A stretch of DNA of 64,000 nucleotides from Pedobacter sp. Hv1 (lineage in GTDB: Bacteria > Bacteroidota > Bacteroidia > Sphingobacteriales > Sphingobacteriaceae): positions 184,851-248,850 of the forward strand of contig NZ_LLWP01000012.1 of the NCBI RefSeq assembly GCF_001412215.1, in the 5' to 3' direction. The stretch's first letter is position 1; each line of letters opens with the position of its first letter. Positions 16,494 through 25,562 of the stretch are shown here, piece by piece. The notes beneath the pieces are model-generated. The model was given only the letters and a program-made list of their open reading frames with translations, had not been told where the DNA came from and made no database searches. The position numbers were made by a program, and so were the translations under genes.

Positions 16494-17278
16494 TTTTTGA
16501 ACAGACCCAGCCCGATTATTTACAGATCTGTTACCCTGCAGTGGGTTTAGCTGATCTGGTGGAGTATTATTTTGAGCTAGATTTAAGCACCCGCTCTACA
16601 CCTTTTTCAATAGTAGCCTTACCCAGTTTAAATACACTGATTGCGTTTCCATTAACATCAACCACAAAAAGCTATTGCTCACATTTTAACCAAACCGAAG
16701 AACTTTTAATCGGACCAAAAATATTGGGTAACCTGAGCCATGCGCTTACCTGCACTTATGCGGTAGGAGCCAAAGAGTTTTCAGTTAAATTTAAACCTGG
16801 GGTTTTACAGCAGTTTTTAAAAATAGGGGTAACTGAGCTGACCAACAGTCACAGCGAATTAGCAGATCACCTACCATTAAGCTTAATTGAAGCCATTGTA
16901 AAGGCCAAGGACTTTAATGAAAGGATCGCCTTAATGGAAGTGTATTTAAGTGGTAAAATAGAAGCGATCAATGCACATAAAAAACTCAAAATCGTACAAA
17001 AAACGATTGCTGTCATGGCCGATGAAAAAGAGCTCATGTCGATAGCTACAATCTGTAAACAGGTTGCAGTTTCTAGTGCAACATTAACCCGATATTTTAA
17101 TGAGATCTTAGGTCTTTCGCCCAAACAATGTTTTAAGATATTGCGGTTTAAAAATGGATTGAAACATTACCAGAGCTTTGGGAGCAATTATGTGTATGAT
17201 GAAATTGGTTATACAGACTTTTCACATTTTGTGAAGGATGCTAAAAACCTAACCAGCAAGGTTCCTTCTGGTTTATAG
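16475..17278 (+). CDS. AraC-family transcriptional regulator
   Basis: 267 residues; the start lies 19 bases inside the preceding gene, in another frame, so the two are coupled. The N-terminal 150 residues resemble the DUF6597-type sensor of AraC proteins (V-E-Y-Y-F-E-L ... G-P-K ... F-S-V-K-F-K-P-G). The C-terminal HTH_18 shows V-A-V-S-S-A-T-L-T-R-Y-F and D-E-I-G-Y-T-D-F-S-H-F. It likely controls its own operon with the GNAT and unknown genes. Confidence 0.85.
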   Translation: METGRVVFEQTQPDYLQICYPAVGLADLVEYYFELDLSTRSTPFSIVALPSLNTLIAFPLTSTTKSYCSHFNQTEELLIGPKILGNLSHALTCTYAVGAKEFSVKFKPGVLQQFLKIGVTELTNSHSELADHLPLSLIEAIVKAKDFNERIALMEVYLSGKIEAINAHKKLKIVQKTIAVMADEKELMSIATICKQVAVSSATLTRYFNEILGLSPKQCFKILRFKNGLKHYQSFGSNYVYDEIGYTDFSHFVKDAKNLTSKVPSGL

Positions 17279-17454
17279 TTTAAAGAGGAATGAATGCTTT
17301 GAGTGGGTAAAGTTTAACCTAAAAGAGTATTTTATTGGTCTTTACAGCATATTTCTATTCTTTTTTTATTGAAAACTGAAAAAACAGTTAAAAAGATTTC
17401 TATAATTAAAAGTTTAGTTATACATTTATACCACACACAAAAACACACACACAA

Positions 17455-18078
17455 ATGAAAAAACAATTATTAACGGCAATTGCCGTCTGTGTATCCCTAT
17501 GCGGATACGCCCAAACAAAAGGTACCAATGCCTTAGGCTTCGGGATCAATTCATTTACACAGAAATCTTCTGGCACAAGTGGTAAAAATGAGATTAATTC
17601 TAACTTCTTTAGCTTTAGTTATGGGCATTTTATCAAAGAGAATGTGAAACTTGGAATAGACTTAAATTATGGTAAAAACGAGCAAAAATATGCAAGTTTT
17701 AGTAATCAAATGTCCAAAATTTACGGAGGAAATATCAATTATCAAAGATACTTTCCTATCGTAAAAACCCTATATGCCTATGCTGGTGGCAAAGGCGGTT
17801 ATACTTATACCGAGAGTAGCGCCGAAATGGCGGGTGTTACAAGAGTAGTAAGTACGGGCAATGAATATGCAATAGGCGCTTATGGCGGCGTAACTTGGTT
17901 TGTATCTAAAAGATTAGCATTAGAAACCAGTCTATTATCTGCTAATATAGCTTATAATCAGACTAAAGACAAAAATACTGGTTATGACAATAATTCTAAA
18001 ACTACCCAAACCACTTTTAATATGAGTACTCAAGGGTTTATCAATAACCTTAGCTTTAAAATCTACCTTTTGTTCTAA
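17455..18078 (+). CDS. Outer-membrane beta-barrel protein
   Basis: 207 residues. Signal peptide M-K-K-Q-L-L-T-A-I ... C-G-Y-A-Q, then repeated amphipathic strands (F-S-F-S-Y-G-H-F, I-N-Y-Q-R-Y-F, Y-A-Y-A-G-G-K-G-G-Y) and the end strand L-S-F-K-I-Y-L-L-F. This is the generic barrel group of Bacteroidota; a pore or adhesion role cannot be told apart. The 5' region is a CA-rich tract (17431-17454). Confidence 0.72.
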   Translation: MKKQLLTAIAVCVSLCGYAQTKGTNALGFGINSFTQKSSGTSGKNEINSNFFSFSYGHFIKENVKLGIDLNYGKNEQKYASFSNQMSKIYGGNINYQRYFPIVKTLYAYAGGKGGYTYTESSAEMAGVTRVVSTGNEYAIGAYGGVTWFVSKRLALETSLLSANIAYNQTKDKNTGYDNNSKTTQTTFNMSTQGFINNLSFKIYLLF

Positions 18079-18114
18079 TTTTCCTTCTAGTTTTAATTAT
18101 ACTCTATTACAATG

Positions 18115-18146
18115 GCTCCATACTTAATAACTATGGGGCTTTTTTG
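18115..18146 (+). terminator. Intrinsic terminator after the barrel gene
   Basis: GCTCCATA / TATGGGGC, an 8-bp stem with one G-T pair and a 9-base loop, followed by TTTTTTG. Confidence 0.8.
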
Positions 18147-18158
18147 TGGACTAATGCA

Positions 18159-19424
18159 TTAACTCAACTGGATGCTAAATTCAGTACATTGTGGTGCCAC
18201 AGTTTTTAAAGAAAATTCATAACCATGGTTCAATAAAATTTCCCTTACCAAGGTTAGACCAATGCCTTGTCCGTCTTTTTTGGTGCTAAAGAAAGGACTG
18301 AACAACTGCTCGGTATCATTTTCGGCAATGCCCTTACCATTGTTGCTAATAATGAGCTTTCGACTGGCCAAGTCTAAAGTGAATTGAATAGTGCCTGTTG
18401 TTTCAATAGCATCGATGGCATTTTTTACAATGTTGATCAAGGCCTGCTCCATTTGTTGCACATCGGCAAAAATAAGATAGGGATCTGCAGGAAGCTGAAA
18501 CTCAAATCGGATAGCCTTATCATTGGTAGAGAATTGCATGAGTTCTGCTACAGATCTAATCAAAAGCACAAGATCTACTTTTTTCTTATTCGCTTCTGGC
18601 AGCTTAACCAGCTCTGCAAAATTGCGCATAAAAATATTGAGATTTTGGTTGCGGTCAATGGCCACTTGTAAAGCTGTTTTTAACAATTGGCTCTGCTCTT
18701 GCTCCCAATTGTTCTTTTGCAACAAGGCCATGTTAATGATGGAGTTTACTGGTCCAACGGTATTATTTACCTCGTGCGCCATCATCCGAATAACCTTGCT
18801 ATACACCTGTTTTTCTGCGGCAAAGATTTCTGCGGTTACTTCTTCCATCATTATGAAGACCCTTTCAAAACCCATATCTATAAACCTAGATTTTTGGATT
18901 TTGTAGGTACGCAATCCATCTATCTTCAACATTTTGGATGATCCTGTTTGGATTGCTGCTAACTGTTCAAAAACTTCGGGATGCGCATTTAATATCGATT
19001 GCGCTTTTGGATTGACCTGTTTGAGTGCTCCATCATAATCTAGAATAATGATGCCTGTAGGTGAGGTCTGGATCAATTTTTCTAAAAAGAAATGTTGCTC
19101 TTGTTGTGTGGTGCGTTCATTCCTTAAGGCGTCGATCATTTTGTTGTACACATCTACCAATTCATCAACTTCTCCTTTACCCGTTGGTAAAAACTTTACG
19201 TTAAAATCTTGATCTTTAATGGCATTAACACCCTGTTTTAAATAAATTAATGGCCTAATCAGTTGTCGGTATAAATTAATAGCAATTACAATAGAGATGA
19301 TGATCACAATTTCTGCAATCATGAAAAAGCCAATTTCATGCTGCCTAAAAATGAAATAGCTCATCACTAAACACAAGAGGTGAATGGCTGCAATAAAGAC
19401 AATATATTTAGTCTTCAGTTTCAT
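18159..19424 (-). CDS. Sensor histidine kinase of the sigma-54 two-component pair
   Basis: About 421 residues from the ATG at 19424 (another in-frame ATG lies 42 bases upstream). Two membrane helices (about 7-25 and 32-52) without a large periplasmic loop, a HAMP-like linker, a PAS domain (near 110-200), then the H-box M-A-H-E-V-N-N-T-V-G-P with Asn where many kinases have Arg, an N-box (I-V-K-N-A-I-D-A), and G-boxes (N-N-G-K-G-I, G-Q-G-I-G-L-T). It should phosphorylate the response regulator whose gene it overlaps by 17 bases. The short loop suggests that it senses inside the membrane or the cytoplasm. Confidence 0.9.
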   Translation of the reverse strand: MKLKTKYIVFIAAIHLLCLVMSYFIFRQHEIGFFMIAEIVIIISIVIAINLYRQLIRPLIYLKQGVNAIKDQDFNVKFLPTGKGEVDELVDVYNKMIDALRNERTTQQEQHFFLEKLIQTSPTGIIILDYDGALKQVNPKAQSILNAHPEVFEQLAAIQTGSSKMLKIDGLRTYKIQKSRFIDMGFERVFIMMEEVTAEIFAAEKQVYSKVIRMMAHEVNNTVGPVNSIINMALLQKNNWEQEQSQLLKTALQVAIDRNQNLNIFMRNFAELVKLPEANKKKVDLVLLIRSVAELMQFSTNDKAIRFEFQLPADPYLIFADVQQMEQALINIVKNAIDAIETTGTIQFTLDLASRKLIISNNGKGIAENDTEQLFSPFFSTKKDGQGIGLTLVREILLNHGYEFSLKTVAPQCTEFSIQLS

Positions 19425-20781
19425 TGAAAGGGATTTGGTACTTTTCCAATCTACGGTACAAAGCATTTCTGGTGATACCCAAAGATGCGGCGGCTTTGGT
19501 GATCCTGTTTTTGTGAAAGCTCATGGCTTGTTTCACCATTTCAGCTTCCATTTCATCGAGGGTCATGGTACCCACACCGGGTAATTTACTTGGTGTATTT
19601 TTTAGTGGGGCAATATTTAGTTGTGCCTGAAAATCGTCGATACCCAACTCGTTGGTATTACTGATCAAAACAGTTCGTTCTACCAGATTTTTAAGTTGTC
19701 TGATATTACCAGGTAGGGAAAGTTGTTGCAACCAACGCATGGCTGGAGTTGATATTGTTAAGTCTGGTCTATTATAGATTTCTTTGAGGTTGCCCATAAA
19801 GAAATTAACCAATAAGGGGATGTCGTTCGGTCGCTCTCGCAAGGCTGGCAAGTGTATGGTAATGAGGTTGATCCGATACAAAAGGTCTTCTCTAAACAAG
19901 CCAGCATTCACCATGTCGTTCAGGTTTTTATTGGTGGCACACACCACTCGGGTATCTACAGTTTTGGTACGGCTACTTCCTAAAACCTCATAAGTTCTGT
20001 CTTGTAAAACACGTAATAGCTTAACTTGGCTGCTGGCTTCCAGATCGCCAATCTCATCTAAAAAAATGGTTCCTTTATTGGCCATCTCAAAACGTCCAAC
20101 CCGATCAAAACGGGCATCGGTAAATGCACCACGAACATGCCCAAACATTTCACTTTCAAACAAAGAAGAAGAAATGCCTCCTAAGTTTACTTTTACAAAA
20201 GGTTTGGCAGCACGGGTACTGTTTTCGTGGATGGCTTCGGCAATCAGTTCTTTGCCAGTTCCACTTTCGCCAGTAATTAAAATAGAAGCATTAGTAGGGG
20301 CTACCCTGCCAATGGTTTCTAAAATGGTTAATAGATTGAGGTCTTCGCCTATAATCTGTTTGAAATTATATTTTTTATCCAGCTCTTTGCGGTTGCGCGA
20401 TAAAGGTCTTTTACCACCCAATTGGAGTAGGGTTTGTACAGATTGGAGTACGTAATCGTTATTCCAGGGTTTGTTGATGAAATCGTTGGCTCCCAATTTC
20501 ATGCCCTGTACTGCCAGTTCAATGCTGGCCCAACCTGTAATGAGTATAATTGGAACTTGGGTATTAAAAACCCTGATCTTGGCCAAGAGGTCCATGCCTT
20601 CTTTGCCCGAAGTATCGATAGAAAAATTGAGGTCGAGAATAACCAGTTCAGGCCTTCCAGTTTTTAAGAGCTGGAGGGCCTGAATCGCATTATCGGCAGT
20701 ATCAACTTCATATCCTGCATCTTTTAAAAGCAGCGACATGGAAGTTCTTACCGCAATATCATCATCAACAATTAATATCAT
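19408..20781 (-). CDS. NtrC-family sigma-54 response regulator
   Basis: 457 residues. Receiver domain (1-120) with acidic D-D-D near residue 6 and phospho-acceptor Asp in V-I-L-D-L near 52. AAA+ domain with Walker A G-E-S-G-T-G-K-E, the sigma-54-contact loop written G-A-F-T-D-A instead of the usual G-A-F-T-G-A, and Walker B G-T-I-F-L-D-E-I. A Fis-type HTH closes the protein (T-K-A-A-A-S-L-G-I-T-R-N-A-L-Y-R-R-L). It follows the efflux genes on the same strand after 22 bases and is thus the likely activator of the sigma-54 promoter in front of that operon. Confidence 0.93.
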   Translation of the reverse strand: MILIVDDDIAVRTSMSLLLKDAGYEVDTADNAIQALQLLKTGRPELVILDLNFSIDTSGKEGMDLLAKIRVFNTQVPIILITGWASIELAVQGMKLGANDFINKPWNNDYVLQSVQTLLQLGGKRPLSRNRKELDKKYNFKQIIGEDLNLLTILETIGRVAPTNASILITGESGTGKELIAEAIHENSTRAAKPFVKVNLGGISSSLFESEMFGHVRGAFTDARFDRVGRFEMANKGTIFLDEIGDLEASSQVKLLRVLQDRTYEVLGSSRTKTVDTRVVCATNKNLNDMVNAGLFREDLLYRINLITIHLPALRERPNDIPLLVNFFMGNLKEIYNRPDLTISTPAMRWLQQLSLPGNIRQLKNLVERTVLISNTNELGIDDFQAQLNIAPLKNTPSKLPGVGTMTLDEMEAEMVKQAMSFHKNRITKAAASLGITRNALYRRLEKYQIPFNETED

Positions 20782-20803
20782 TATGCGAAGTTAAGATAAA
20801 GTA

Positions 20804-21988
20804 TTATTCTTCGTGCAATGCAATAGCGGGATGAATTGCCGCAGCCTGTTTACCCGGATACAATGCACAAGCAAAAACTAGCAAGTAAATGAAAACCACG
20901 GCCAGCAGTATGGCAATGAGGTAAACACTTGAAGGTACATTGAAAACGTTGAGCAGTGGGAACTGAACGGCAAAGAAACAGCCCACTGCTAACGATAAAG
21001 TTGCCAAAATTAAAGCTTCTTGTACCAATTGATAAGAAACACTATTCCCACTTGCGCCAATTGCACGTCGCAACCCAATTTCTCCCTTCCTTTGGTTAAT
21101 GTTATACCACATTACACCAAATAGGCCCAAAGCCACATTGATGATTAAAAAGCTAGCTATGATGATAAAAATAATCATTGGGATAATTGTTACCTCATTT
21201 TTTGCATCACGCATTTCGGTAAGGTGCTCAATTCCAATGGTCGAATTCTTAAAAGTATTGGTCATGAACTTGTATAACTCGCTCTCGAAAGCAGCATTTG
21301 CATCTTCGTTTACTTTGAGCAAAATATTTTGAGTATATCGTAAATCTGAAGTATCTGATCTATTGAACATTGCATTACCAGCCGGCCAAAAGTCGCCATT
21401 GGCTTTAATGTCTCGTACTACACCAATTACTTTCATTCTGCTCTTATTTCCATAATCGCCCAATAACTGCCCAACCGCGCTACTCTTACCAAATATGGCA
21501 GTCTGTAAAGTTTCATTGATAATGATACTTTTATTTTTTGTCACTTTATCATCTTCGTTAAACCATCTGCCTGCAATGAGTTTTATATTCCAAACTTTTG
21601 CATAGTCTTCGGCATCAGTATAAGAATTAACCCAGTCAAATCTCTTCCCATCTTTATTTAGGGAAGTACTTATATTGCTGTTTGAGTATGGAAAGTTAGC
21701 ACTAGAAAGGCTCACCTCTTCAATTTGTGGCATCGCTTTAAGCGAATTTTTCAAATTGTGATAAAATATTTGTAGTGAGTCGGTATTCTTCGTTAGGCCT
21801 TCATTGTCATAGTTAACAGCCCAAACACGCTTATACTCAAAGCCTAAAGGTTTCGTGTAATTTTGATAATAAAAGGTGAGGAAAGAAAATACAGCAAAGA
21901 TGACTAAAAACGAAACAAGGATTTCGGACAAAAACAGGAAGTTTTGCTTCCGTTTATTCCATATTAATTTAAATAAATGTTTTAACAT
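20804..21988 (-). CDS. MacB-like ABC transporter permease (second)
   Basis: 394 residues. One membrane helix at the N-terminus (21-42), a periplasmic MacB_PCD-type domain, then three helices in the C-terminal FtsX domain (near 270-300, 320-350, 360-385), with the coupling stretch G-E-I-G-L-R-R-A-I-G-A. Together with the paralogous permease just upstream it should form a heterodimer driven by the 23252 ATPase. Type VII ABC systems of this kind do not move substrate through the membrane but drive a TolC-linked adaptor. Confidence 0.88.
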   Translation of the reverse strand: MLKHLFKLIWNKRKQNFLFLSEILVSFLVIFAVFSFLTFYYQNYTKPLGFEYKRVWAVNYDNEGLTKNTDSLQIFYHNLKNSLKAMPQIEEVSLSSANFPYSNSNISTSLNKDGKRFDWVNSYTDAEDYAKVWNIKLIAGRWFNEDDKVTKNKSIIINETLQTAIFGKSSAVGQLLGDYGNKSRMKVIGVVRDIKANGDFWPAGNAMFNRSDTSDLRYTQNILLKVNEDANAAFESELYKFMTNTFKNSTIGIEHLTEMRDAKNEVTIIPMIIFIIIASFLIINVALGLFGVMWYNINQRKGEIGLRRAIGASGNSVSYQLVQEALILATLSLAVGCFFAVQFPLLNVFNVPSSVYLIAILLAVVFIYLLVFACALYPGKQAAAIHPAIALHEE

Positions 21989-22005
21989 GATAATTTCTTT
22001 TTAGG

Positions 22006-23244
22006 TTATTGTGCTTTTAAAGCTTTAACTACATTTAACTTAGACATGCGCCAGGCCGGATACACACCGGATAGCAATCCGAAAAACAAACAGGCGATGA
22101 AGCTATACAACAGCACAGAAAAATTTATTTTCAAATAGACATTTTCGATGAGCTGTAAATCATTGATAAAATAAATGACAAATGCCGAAAGAAATAGTCC
22201 AATTAGCCCCCCCAAAAAGGTTAATATCATATTTTCTACAATGAACTGATAAACCAGTGTTTTAGAAGAAGCACCGAAAGCCTTTCGAACTCCGATTTCG
22301 GACGAACGCTCTAAAATACGAGTGATATTGATGTTTACTAAATTGATGGTTGGTAACAATAAAAATAGGAGCACGAAAAGACTAACTATCCCGATTACAG
22401 CCGAAGTTCCTGAGTCTTTCCCGTCACCTGCTATCCTTCTGGTGATACTGGTGAAATACGTATCAGCGTGACTATATAAGGTGTCAAACTCATTTGTAGG
22501 GATTGGAATTTTTTTCATCATCTGATCAAATTCTTCTTTCAGCTTAGGAATATCTGCCTTTGTTTTTGCTAGCAGCACTGCATTAAAGCCGCCCATTAAT
22601 TCAGACTTGTTGTAGTTGTCTTTTGCCACGGTATAGGGCAAGTACATATCACCGGCAAGCCCATGAAGTGTTTTTGGAACATTATCAACCACACCTATTA
22701 CGCGGTAGTTGATATTGTCGGCAGAAATGTATTTACCAACAACTTTTGGCTCATCTCCGAAATACGCTTGTTTTGTTTTAATAGATATGACTGCAACGTA
22801 CTCGGCATTGTCTATTTGACTTTGCGTATAAGGTTTTCCTTCTAAAAAACGATATTCCAACACCTTCCAATAATCAGCATTTGTATGCTTATAGTCTATC
22901 ACAATTTTCTTGTTATTTACATAAGCATTAGATGATCGAGCGTTAGAAGAAATGGCCATCATTTCTATATTTTTTAGTCGAGACACGTAGTGGTCTAAAA
23001 AATAAAAAGAAACATCAGACCTATTTAACCACCCTTGTTTGGAGTTCGACATTTCCATAGTGGTCACATACAACGACCGTTCTCTTTTATAGTCTGGATA
23101 ATCTGGGCTAATCACTTTATCGAGAAAGGCAACACCTACCATGAGTATCGTTAGTGTAAAACTGATTCCGAATAAACTGATAAACGTGAAGAATTTTCTT
23201 CGTTTCAATACCGCAATAGCGATTTTAAAATAATTTTTTAACAT
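22006..23244 (-). CDS. MacB-like ABC transporter permease (first)
   Basis: About 412 residues from M-L-K-N-Y-F-K-I-A at 23244; a frame extension reaches upstream into the ATPase gene but is not needed. Same layout as the second permease: N-terminal helix, periplasmic domain, three C-terminal FtsX helices, and the coupling sequence S-E-I-G-V-R-K-A-F-G-A. It begins 7 bases after the ATPase stop. The two permeases are similar in length and arrangement but clearly diverged, which points to an obligate heterodimer. Confidence 0.88.
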   Translation of the reverse strand: MLKNYFKIAIAVLKRRKFFTFISLFGISFTLTILMVGVAFLDKVISPDYPDYKRERSLYVTTMEMSNSKQGWLNRSDVSFYFLDHYVSRLKNIEMMAISSNARSSNAYVNNKKIVIDYKHTNADYWKVLEYRFLEGKPYTQSQIDNAEYVAVISIKTKQAYFGDEPKVVGKYISADNINYRVIGVVDNVPKTLHGLAGDMYLPYTVAKDNYNKSELMGGFNAVLLAKTKADIPKLKEEFDQMMKKIPIPTNEFDTLYSHADTYFTSITRRIAGDGKDSGTSAVIGIVSLFVLLFLLLPTINLVNINITRILERSSEIGVRKAFGASSKTLVYQFIVENMILTFLGGLIGLFLSAFVIYFINDLQLIENVYLKINFSVLLYSFIACLFFGLLSGVYPAWRMSKLNVVKALKAQ

Positions 23245-23251
23245 AAGATGC

Positions 23252-23917
23252 TTATTGAACTTGTGAACCATCAAATAGGCGAACCAATCGATGTGTCTTG
23301 TTCGCCATGTTTTCGTCGTGAGTTACCATTACAATGGTGGTCCCTTCATTTTTATTTAAATTGATTAGGATTTCCATAATTTCATTACCCATTGCACTGT
23401 CCAAATTACCAGTAGGCTCATCAGCCAATATAATTTGCGGATTCCCTACAATTGCTCTTGCAATTGCCACACGTTGTCGTTGTCCGCCAGATAACTGGCT
23501 TGGAAAGTGCTTTAAACGGTTGCTTAGTCCAACTTTTTCCAAAGCAGCCGTAGCTAATTGCTTGCGTTCTTTGGCTGTCGAATTGCGGTATAACAGTGGT
23601 AACTCTACATTGTCTAATACCTGCAAATCGTTAATCAAATGATAGCTCTGAAAGATAAAACCTAACTTTTTATTCCTGAACTGAGCCAGTTCTTGATCAG
23701 AATAGCGGCTGATGTCTTGGTTGTCGATAGTGATGTCCCCTTTTGAAGGCTCATCCAATAAACCCATGATATTTAAAAGGGTGCTCTTGCCGCAACCAGA
23801 AGGTCCCATAATAGAAAGGAATTCACCTTTAGCAATATTCAGGTTAATGCTATTTATGGCGAGGGTTTCAACAGTGTCTGTGCGGTATACTTTTTCAATG
23901 TTTTGTAAACGTATCAT
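23252..23917 (-). CDS. MacB/LolD-type ABC transporter ATPase
   Basis: 221 residues, all typical motifs: Walker A G-P-S-G-C-G-K-S-T (39-47), Q-loop F-Q-S-Y-H, signature L-S-G-G-Q-R-Q-R-V-A-I-A, Walker B I-I-L-A-D-E-P-T-G-N-L-D, and H-loop V-T-H-D. It powers the two FtsX-type permeases downstream. A 183-base gap separates it from the TolC-type gene upstream; no promoter was seen there, so read-through from the operon promoter is likely. Confidence 0.93.
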   Translation of the reverse strand: MIRLQNIEKVYRTDTVETLAINSINLNIAKGEFLSIMGPSGCGKSTLLNIMGLLDEPSKGDITIDNQDISRYSDQELAQFRNKKLGFIFQSYHLINDLQVLDNVELPLLYRNSTAKERKQLATAALEKVGLSNRLKHFPSQLSGGQRQRVAIARAIVGNPQIILADEPTGNLDSAMGNEIMEILINLNKNEGTTIVMVTHDENMANKTHRLVRLFDGSQVQ

Positions 23918-24100
23918 ATTGTATAATTAGTAATTAAGATTTATGAATAGGTTGTTTTTTTATTTTTTTGTGTTTTACCTTGAACCAATGTCAGTCTGTG
24001 TTGGAGATCGATCCTGAAACAGACCAACAAGGGCTCGCAGAGGCATTCTTATAAAGGTTGTTTGTATATAGGTAGTTGTTAATTAGGTTTAAATATTCTA

Positions 24101-25558
24101 TTAATAAGTTATTTTTTTATTTTGTTCAAAATCATATAATGACAAATAGCGAAGTTGATAATAAGCCGCCCAAAAATCTCTAAGCGATGAGACATAATCC
24201 CGTTTTGCTCGGTCATTTTCCTGAAAGGCGATGCTCAGATCGGTAATGCTTAGGTTACCAAGCACATAACGCTCACTGGCAATTTTATACTTTTCTGCTG
24301 CTATTTTTTCGGCGGCATCGGTAAGTAAAATCTGCTCTTTCATCATATTAAACAAGGTTACCTGTGTTACGATTTGTTGTTTAAATGTTTGTTTATCTTG
24401 TTCAACTGTATACGTTGTAAACTGCTCGTTGGCCAATGCTGTTTTTGTCCTTGATTTTGACCTTCCCCAATCCATTAACGGAATAGAAAGTTGCAGTTCT
24501 ACAGATTGTTGGTTTTTTGGAGAGCGATAGATGTCGAAAATTCTTGTGCCTGCATTAGAAAAGCCCAAGTTTGCCCTTAGGGTAGCTGTTAAGCCATTTT
24601 CGCCTTTTGCCTTGGCTACATCTCTTTTGGCCTCCGCCAATCGGCGTACAAATGCAATAGCATCAGACCTATTTTCAAAAGCCTCTGCCAATACCTTGTC
24701 GGCAGCAACTGTCATTTGCTGAACAACCCCAGGCATATTGAGCTTAATCTTATCATCTCCACCAATTCCAGCATAACTCCGAAGATTTAAAGTCGCAATT
24801 TCTACATCTCGATTTGCTGTACCTACTGCTTTTTTTGCATTTAACACTTCTAATTGTAATTGAAGGATTTCGTTTTTTGAAATCTTACCTAACTCAAATT
24901 TTGTATCAGCAATGGTTAATATACGCTGGGTATTACCAAAGTTTGTTTCGGCAATAGACAAATTTACCTGCGCCAGTAAAAGATCAAAAAAATACTCGGT
25001 AACTGTAATGGCAATTTTTTCTTGCGTTTCTATATAGGCTTGTTTACTCTCATTAAACTTTAATGGCTCAATTTTCTTGTCCCATTTTAAACTATTAAAC
25101 TGTAATAAAGGTTGCGTATAACCAATTCCATAAGGTATTCCATTGTATAGCACATTATTTCGATCAAAATCGCTGAATCGTTGGAGTTGTGTAGTGCCAT
25201 AAATGGTCCCACCGGTGGCCGCAATGCTTTGGCTAAAATTTAGGGTGAGTGATGAGTTATCATAGTGAATGGGCTGAAAAACAATGGTGCCATTAGGTTG
25301 CTGTACCTGGGTATAGGTTTTACTGTAACCCGGCAAAATGCCTTGTAAGGATAGCTGCGGTTGGTAATTGGATTTAAATGTTCTCCATTCCCAATATTTA
25401 GTTTCTTTAACAGTAGTTGCTTGTTTTGCGGCTATGGAGTTCGATTTTGCCATTGCAACAATTTCACTTAATGACAATGTTAAGGTATCTGCCAAAGCTG
25501 CACGAACGCTTATGCCTGTGATCATCACGATAATAAAAACTAAAATTCTCTTCGTCAT
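24101..25558 (-). CDS. TolC-family outer-membrane efflux protein
   Basis: About 485 residues; ATG at 25558 with signal peptide M-T-K-R-I-L-V-F-I ... A-A-L-A-D. Two long helical repeats with heptad character (N-term around 170-265, C-term around 380-470) typify the TolC/OEP fold (for example Q-L-Q-L-E-V-L-N-A-K-K and A-E-K-Y-K-I-A-S-E-R-Y). The start lies 4 bases after the adaptor stop. It is the outer-membrane duct of the efflux system. Confidence 0.88.
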   Translation of the reverse strand: MTKRILVFIIVMITGISVRAALADTLTLSLSEIVAMAKSNSIAAKQATTVKETKYWEWRTFKSNYQPQLSLQGILPGYSKTYTQVQQPNGTIVFQPIHYDNSSLTLNFSQSIAATGGTIYGTTQLQRFSDFDRNNVLYNGIPYGIGYTQPLLQFNSLKWDKKIEPLKFNESKQAYIETQEKIAITVTEYFFDLLLAQVNLSIAETNFGNTQRILTIADTKFELGKISKNEILQLQLEVLNAKKAVGTANRDVEIATLNLRSYAGIGGDDKIKLNMPGVVQQMTVAADKVLAEAFENRSDAIAFVRRLAEAKRDVAKAKGENGLTATLRANLGFSNAGTRIFDIYRSPKNQQSVELQLSIPLMDWGRSKSRTKTALANEQFTTYTVEQDKQTFKQQIVTQVTLFNMMKEQILLTDAAEKIAAEKYKIASERYVLGNLSITDLSIAFQENDRAKRDYVSSLRDFWAAYYQLRYLSLYDFEQNKKITY

Positions 25559-25562
25559 ATCC

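Noticed and set aside
17431..17454. CA-rich simple repeat before the barrel gene at 17455
   Set aside because: Short, irregular tract; A/C-rich untranslated leaders are common in this phylum and no phase-variation length is reached.
23940..24035. Imperfect hairpin (GTCTGT / ACAGAC with an inner GGA/TCC stem) between the TolC-type and ATPase genes
   Set aside because: Short interrupted stem and an A-run instead of a T-run on the transcribed strand; not convincing as terminator or attenuator.
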